From the NCBI GenBank assembly GCA_023397655.1, contig JAEWTW010000052.1:12856-76855 (forward strand): DNA of 64,000 nucleotides, given 5' to 3'. The DNA comes from Bacillota bacterium. GTDB taxonomy: Bacteria; Bacillota; Clostridia; Christensenellales; SZUA-584. A program made the position numbers and the translations under genes. Below are positions 60,362 to 64,000 of this stretch, piece after piece (within the stretch, counting starts at the first letter, position 1; every line of letters starts with the position of its first letter). The notes under the pieces are model-generated. The model made no database searches, was not told where the DNA came from, and saw only the letters and a list, made by a program, of their open reading frames with translations.

Positions 60362-61390
60362 TTACATCTTCATGTCGATGATGATCTCGATGCCCTCGCC
60401 TTTTCGGAGCAGCTCGATGCCCTCCTCCAGCTTATCCAGAGGCAGCGTATGCGTGACCAGCTCCTTGAGGTTCAGCACGCCGCTTTCCAGTATGGACACC
60501 GCTTTGGGGAACGTCGCGTTGGCCAGCCATGTGCCCAGCACCGACGCTTCCTTGAATATCACCTGGCTTTGCACCACTTCCGGCTGCGCTTTGGTATTGA
60601 CGCCGAACAGCAGCACCTTGCCGCCCTTGCGGATCACCTTGATCGCCGACATCATCTGAGAGCCCACCACATCGATGGCGAAATCCGAACCGATGCCCGT
60701 CTTCTCCAATACGAATGCTTCCAGATCCGTCTCAATCGGGTTCACCGCATAGTCCGCGCCGCTCTTCAAAGCGAACTCGCGCCGCAGCTCAGAGGGCTCC
60801 GAGACGATGATGGGATACGCGCCTGATGCTTTCATCAGCTGCACGAACAGCAGGCCGATGGGGCCTGCGCCGATCACCGTGACGCTCTCGCCGGGGTTCA
60901 CGCGAATTTTGTTGATGCCGTTCACCGCGCAGGCCAGCGGTTCCGCAAACGCCGCAATCTCCGCAGGAAGATTATCCGATATTTTGAAAGCCACCTTCTC
61001 GGAGACGCGGATGTATTCCGCAAAGCCGCCTTCGCCGCCCAGCCCCATCGGGATGATGTTTTCGCACTGGTTGGGGTAGTTCATGCGGCAGTATTTGCAG
61101 ACACCGCAGTAATCGTTCGGGTTCACGACGACGCGGTCTCCCATCTTGAAATTCTTCACAGCGGGGCCGACCTCGATCACTTTTCCGACCAGCTCGTGAC
61201 CCAGCACGTTGTTTGGCTCCATGTTGTACGCCGGGGGTACCGACATCACATGCACGTCCGTGCCGCAGATGGAGCACACTTCTATTTCCAGTATCATGTC
61301 GTCGCCCTTCTGTATTTTGGGCGAGTCTATCTCCGTTATCTCCAGCACGCCATTGCCTCTGAACATGGCGGCTTTCATCTTTTCATTCAT
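60362..61390 (-). CDS. Zinc-dependent alcohol dehydrogenase (MDR family) 2
   Basis: A 342-residue MDR enzyme: SICGTDVHVM (zinc Cys), GHELVGKVIEVG, structural zinc NDYCGVCKYCRMNYPNQCEN, VIGAGPIGLLFVQLM for NAD. Close in pattern to sorbitol dehydrogenase. It could oxidise a polyol or sugar as an early step in the operon's pathway. Confidence 0.93.
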   Translation of the reverse strand: MNEKMKAAMFRGNGVLEITEIDSPKIQKGDDMILEIEVCSICGTDVHVMSVPPAYNMEPNNVLGHELVGKVIEVGPAVKNFKMGDRVVVNPNDYCGVCKYCRMNYPNQCENIIPMGLGGEGGFAEYIRVSEKVAFKISDNLPAEIAAFAEPLACAVNGINKIRVNPGESVTVIGAGPIGLLFVQLMKASGAYPIIVSEPSELRREFALKSGADYAVNPIETDLEAFVLEKTGIGSDFAIDVVGSQMMSAIKVIRKGGKVLLFGVNTKAQPEVVQSQVIFKEASVLGTWLANATFPKAVSILESGVLNLKELVTHTLPLDKLEEGIELLRKGEGIEIIIDMKM

Positions 61391-61448
61391 TGCATTTACC
61401 TCCCCTTGTTTTCACCCCAAAAAGCTTCGGTTTTCGGGGACCCTGGCG

Positions 61449-61844
61449 TTAAAAAGTGACGCCCGACTCGAGTATGATGTTGGCATACGGACGGCATTCC
61501 CCCGTGCGTATCACCGCTTTGGATGCGCCGGTCAGTGTCTTGAATTCCGCGTGCGGCACCTCCTCAATGACGATGTCCGCAAACATCTGCTGCATGACCT
61601 GATAAAGCTCCGCGTTGATCTCCCGCATCTCGGCGGCGATCGTCACCTTCTGCACGCAGAGCTCCGCCAGCACCGTCTGCAGCGTTTCGAGGAAGGCAGG
61701 TACGCCCAGCTTTAGCGCGAGATCGATGCGTTCCGGGCCTTCCGGTATGGGCAGCCCCGCGTCGCCTATCGTCAGCGTGTCCATGTGCCCCATCTTGGCG
61801 ATGACGGCGGAAATTTGGCTGTTGAGCAGCGTCGTTTTCTTCAT
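61449..61844 (-). CDS. RbsD/FucU-family sugar mutarotase
   Basis: A 131-residue pyranase: LNSQISAVIAKMGHMDTLTIGDAGLPIPEG with catalytic His in GHMD, and ending RTGECRPYANIILESGVTF. It interconverts ring forms of a reducing sugar such as ribose or fucose, so the operon handles an aldose. It lies 3 bp after the M24-like gene. Confidence 0.93.
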   Translation of the reverse strand: MKKTTLLNSQISAVIAKMGHMDTLTIGDAGLPIPEGPERIDLALKLGVPAFLETLQTVLAELCVQKVTIAAEMREINAELYQVMQQMFADIVIEEVPHAEFKTLTGASKAVIRTGECRPYANIILESGVTF

Positions 61845-61847
61845 ATC

Positions 61848-62957
61848 TTATACCTGCCTTTGCAGTATGACAGGCAGCGCGTATTCGCTGTCCTGATACT
61901 TGTACGTTTTTGTGGGCCACACGTGCCCCGCGGATATCAGCTCCGCGCCGTTCGGTCCGCTGATGCTGATCTCTTCCACCTTGGCACCCCGCACCGTGAT
62001 AAAATTGTCCATGCTCATGCGGTCACGGATGGTCTCGCCGTCCAGAAACGGCTGTGCGCTGCCCAGCACATAGCCGGTCAGCGCGCCGGGATAGTGGAAT
62101 CCGGCTTCAGCCGCCATATCGTGCGCTTCGAGTATACGCTTGCGCTCCTCAAACAGCGACATGAAGCTGTTGCCCGGCCGCATCATCGCCATCGTCTGCG
62201 CTTCCAGCAGGTTCAGCAGGTCGTAATTCATCTCCAGCTGCTTCGGAATGTCGCCGAAGCACACCATGCGCGTGATGTTGACATGCAGCCCCCTGTACGA
62301 TGCGGCGGGATGAATCAGCGCCACCTTCTCCAATTTCTTAGGCGAAGGGTTGGGGTGCCGGTAGCGGGTGATACGATCGTCCGAACCCACCAGCACCACC
62401 TTCATCGTCATATTCGCTTTGGCATATTCCCCGATCACGTCCGCTTCGATCTGCTGTTCCGTCATGCCGGGTTTAATCCACATCGCGATGTCATAGACCA
62501 TCTGATCGCACTTCTTCGCCGCCTCGCGGTAGACCGCGATATCGCTGTCCGTCAGCGGGTAATGCAGCCAGTAGATGTCCCACAACCTGCAGTCCGCGCC
62601 ATTAACCGGCACATCCGATACGACGCGGATGCCTCCGGCGATTTTCATGGCTTTAGCCTCGCGCGACTCCTCGTACCAGTACAGCGACACCTTCTCGATG
62701 CCGAGGCCTTCCAGCTCGTCGTCAAATATGCGGTCGGCGTCCATGTACTGCGCCACGAGTACCACGCGGTCCATCGTCACCAGCAGCACTCCGAACGCCG
62801 CTTCCGTGTCGCGCAGCACCTTGAAATCGCCGCCGCCCGTCAGCCACGCCGTGTTGTCGCGCCGCCCCAGTATGGCCGCGCCGTAGCCGTTCTGCTCCAT
62901 GTACGCCCGCAGCCGCTGCGTCTTCTCAGCAAAGTCCGCCGTGTTCGGATGGTTCAT
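61848..62957 (-). CDS. M24 family protein without metal ligands (creatinase-like)
   Basis: A 369-residue protein with the creatinase N-domain and pita-bread C-domain. At the usual DxG...GYxxDxTRT site it has PAASYRGLHVNITRMVC, so both Asp are lost; the GHG region reads FHYPGALTGYVLGSA and the C-terminal Glu is not clear. Creatinase is a known metal-free member, so this may be a metal-independent hydrolase or a binding protein. Compare the complete ligand set in the enzyme at 11781. It sits between an SDR and RbsD. Confidence 0.75.
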   Translation of the reverse strand: MNHPNTADFAEKTQRLRAYMEQNGYGAAILGRRDNTAWLTGGGDFKVLRDTEAAFGVLLVTMDRVVLVAQYMDADRIFDDELEGLGIEKVSLYWYEESREAKAMKIAGGIRVVSDVPVNGADCRLWDIYWLHYPLTDSDIAVYREAAKKCDQMVYDIAMWIKPGMTEQQIEADVIGEYAKANMTMKVVLVGSDDRITRYRHPNPSPKKLEKVALIHPAASYRGLHVNITRMVCFGDIPKQLEMNYDLLNLLEAQTMAMMRPGNSFMSLFEERKRILEAHDMAAEAGFHYPGALTGYVLGSAQPFLDGETIRDRMSMDNFITVRGAKVEEISISGPNGAELISAGHVWPTKTYKYQDSEYALPVILQRQV

Positions 62958-62970
62958 GCCAATTCTCCCT

Positions 62971-63735
62971 TCACTGCGACATCATTTCACCGGCGCTCAC
63001 GATAATCGCTTCGCCTGTGATATGATCGGCCAGCGTGGACGACAGGAACAGCACGGCTTTCGCCTGATCCTCCACCGTCCCCAGCCTTTTCAGCGCTGTC
63101 TTGTCGATCCACTCCTGCTCAATCTCCGGGCTGGTGATGAACGTTGAGCGCACCATCTCGGTATCCGTTGCGCCGGGGCAGATGGCGTTCACGTTAATGC
63201 CATATTCACCGAGCTCCAGCGCGCACACCTTGACAAAGCCGTTCAGCGCGGATTTGGTGGAGCAGTAGCCCGCCTCCTCCGGCGTCGGTTTCTTACCCGA
63301 GCAGGACGATACATGCACGATCTTGCCGCCCTTTTGCGCTATCATGACCTTGGCCGCCGCCTGCGTGATAAGAAACGCACCCGTCATGTTGACGGCGAAT
63401 ATCTTCTCCCACTGCGCCTGCGTCATATCCACCATCTTCGCGTGGATGAGTATACCGGCGCTGTTGCACAGCACATCCAACCGCCCGAATTCGGCAACCG
63501 CATGATCCACCACGGCTTCCGTATCCGCCTTGGACGTGATGTCCATCTTCATGCCCACACATTTTTGTCCGGTGGCTTCAGACACTTCACGCGCCGCAGC
63601 CGCCACCTTCTCCTCGTTGACATCGCACAGCAGCACGTCGGCCCCGTTCTGCGCATAGATGAGCGCCACCGCCTTGCCGATGCCCTGCGCCGCGCCCGTC
63701 ACGATCGCTTTCTTTCCCGTCATCAAACCAAACAT
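62971..63735 (-). CDS. Short-chain dehydrogenase/reductase (3-oxoacyl-ACP-reductase-like)
   Basis: A 254-residue SDR: TGAAQGIGKAVALIYAQNGADVLLCDV, CNSAGILIHAK, VSSCSG (Ser) and YCSTKSALNGF (Tyr-Lys). The end fits the classical C-terminal segment (ADHITGEAIIVSAGE). Probably a polyol or sugar dehydrogenase in the operon. Starts 16 bp after E2. Confidence 0.93.
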   Translation of the reverse strand: MFGLMTGKKAIVTGAAQGIGKAVALIYAQNGADVLLCDVNEEKVAAAAREVSEATGQKCVGMKMDITSKADTEAVVDHAVAEFGRLDVLCNSAGILIHAKMVDMTQAQWEKIFAVNMTGAFLITQAAAKVMIAQKGGKIVHVSSCSGKKPTPEEAGYCSTKSALNGFVKVCALELGEYGINVNAICPGATDTEMVRSTFITSPEIEQEWIDKTALKRLGTVEDQAKAVLFLSSTLADHITGEAIIVSAGEMMSQ

Positions 63736-63751
63736 GGTTCTCTCCTTTACG

Positions 63752-64000
63752 CTATATCAAAGCCAGATAGATGTTTTCGACCGTCTCTTTGAGCCGCTTC
63801 ATGAACTCTGCCGCCAATGCGCCGTCGATAAGGCGGTGATCCACCGATATCGTCAACGTCATCATGGACCGTATCACGACCTCGCCGTTCACAGCCACGG
63901 CTTTCTCCTTCGCCGCGCCCACCGCCAGTATCGCGGCTTCCGGCGGGTTGATGATGGCAGAGAATTCGTCGATGCCCGACGCGCCAAGGTTGCTCACCGT
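63752..64000 (-). CDS. Dihydrolipoamide acyltransferase (E2), C-terminal part (runs off the right edge)
   Basis: About 82 residues of the E2 catalytic domain: SNLGASGIDEFSAIINPPEAAILAVG and the active-site motif VDHRLIDGALAAEFM with its His and Asp. The lipoyl and E3-binding domains lie beyond 64000. Together with E3 at 57968 it indicates a pyruvate-, acetoin- or branched-chain-type complex; E1 subunits should lie further right. Confidence 0.92.
   Translation of the reverse strand, partial: TVSNLGASGIDEFSAIINPPEAAILAVGAAKEKAVAVNGEVVIRSMMTLTISVDHRLIDGALAAEFMKRLKETVENIYLALI

Noticed and set aside
1..64000. tRNA, rRNA, CRISPR arrays and riboswitches
   Set aside because: No cloverleaf, rRNA core, regularly spaced repeats or known aptamer cores could be recognised by reading; a covariance-model scan would settle this.

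Overview
The window comes from an endospore-forming member of the Bacillota, most likely a GC-rich anaerobic clostridium. The evidence is a sigma-K gene, an [Fe-S] two-subunit serine dehydratase, a HrcA/CIRCE site on htpG, strong GGAGG ribosome binding sites and many LacI, TetR and PadR regulators around sugar-catabolic operons. I cannot name the genus. The general composition is GC-rich, with short AT-rich islands at about 6.3-7.3 kb and at several operon control regions.

The main result is that sigK is split. Its first 210 codons lie at 46414-45785 and its last 20 codons at 21444-21385, both on the minus strand. The break is at a 17-bp direct repeat (21443-21459 and 45783-45799), and joining the halves across the repeat restores a 230-residue sigma-K in frame. 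The 24,340 bp between them is therefore a sigK intervening (skin-like) element. A large serine recombinase ends 3 bp from the repeat at the C-terminal-half end. The cargo does not look like a phage: all 22 genes lie on the sigK strand and almost all are metabolic. From the sigK N-terminal side they are a rhamnose-isomerase gene, ribulose-phosphate epimerase, class II aldolase, ribokinase-type kinase, sugar ABC importer (four genes), DhaK and DhaL kinase subunits, FGGY kinase, methylthioribose kinase (mtnK), methylthioribose-1-P isomerase (mtnA), a LacI regulator, a second epimerase, an ABC-2/GldG/DUF4340 system, an iron alcohol dehydrogenase, a 38-residue ORF and the recombinase. MtnK, MtnA, aldolase and alcohol dehydrogenase could form a DHAP shunt for methylthioribose or 5-deoxyribose. 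If excision is mother-cell specific, as in other skin elements, the mother cell loses this pathway while the spore keeps it.

Left flank (1-21.4 kb): a PadR regulator with two tandem SEDS-like membrane proteins carrying N-terminal HAAS-type domains; a Na/Pi cotransporter; a TIM-barrel sugar isomerase controlled by a LacI regulator; small unknown genes and a cation-efflux protein; htpG; an EF-P/aminopeptidase/endonuclease IV-like cluster; sdaAB-sdaAA; a ParE-type toxin-antitoxin pair; and a TetR-controlled divergent locus (FGGY kinase versus aminotransferase and a two-domain class II aldolase), with near-identical operators on the two sides.

Right flank (46.4-64 kb): a DUF819 membrane protein with a sphingosine-phosphate-lyase-like PLP decarboxylase; a compact UbiD-UbiA-UbiX-ABC transporter operon that suggests late menaquinone (futalosine-type) biosynthesis coupled to uptake of an aromatic precursor; and a long minus-strand catabolic operon that enters from beyond the window with a 2-oxoacid dehydrogenase E2, followed by an SDR, an M24-like protein without metal ligands, RbsD, two zinc alcohol dehydrogenases, E3 (lipoamide dehydrogenase), an aldo/keto reductase, an SDR and a UroD-like protein.
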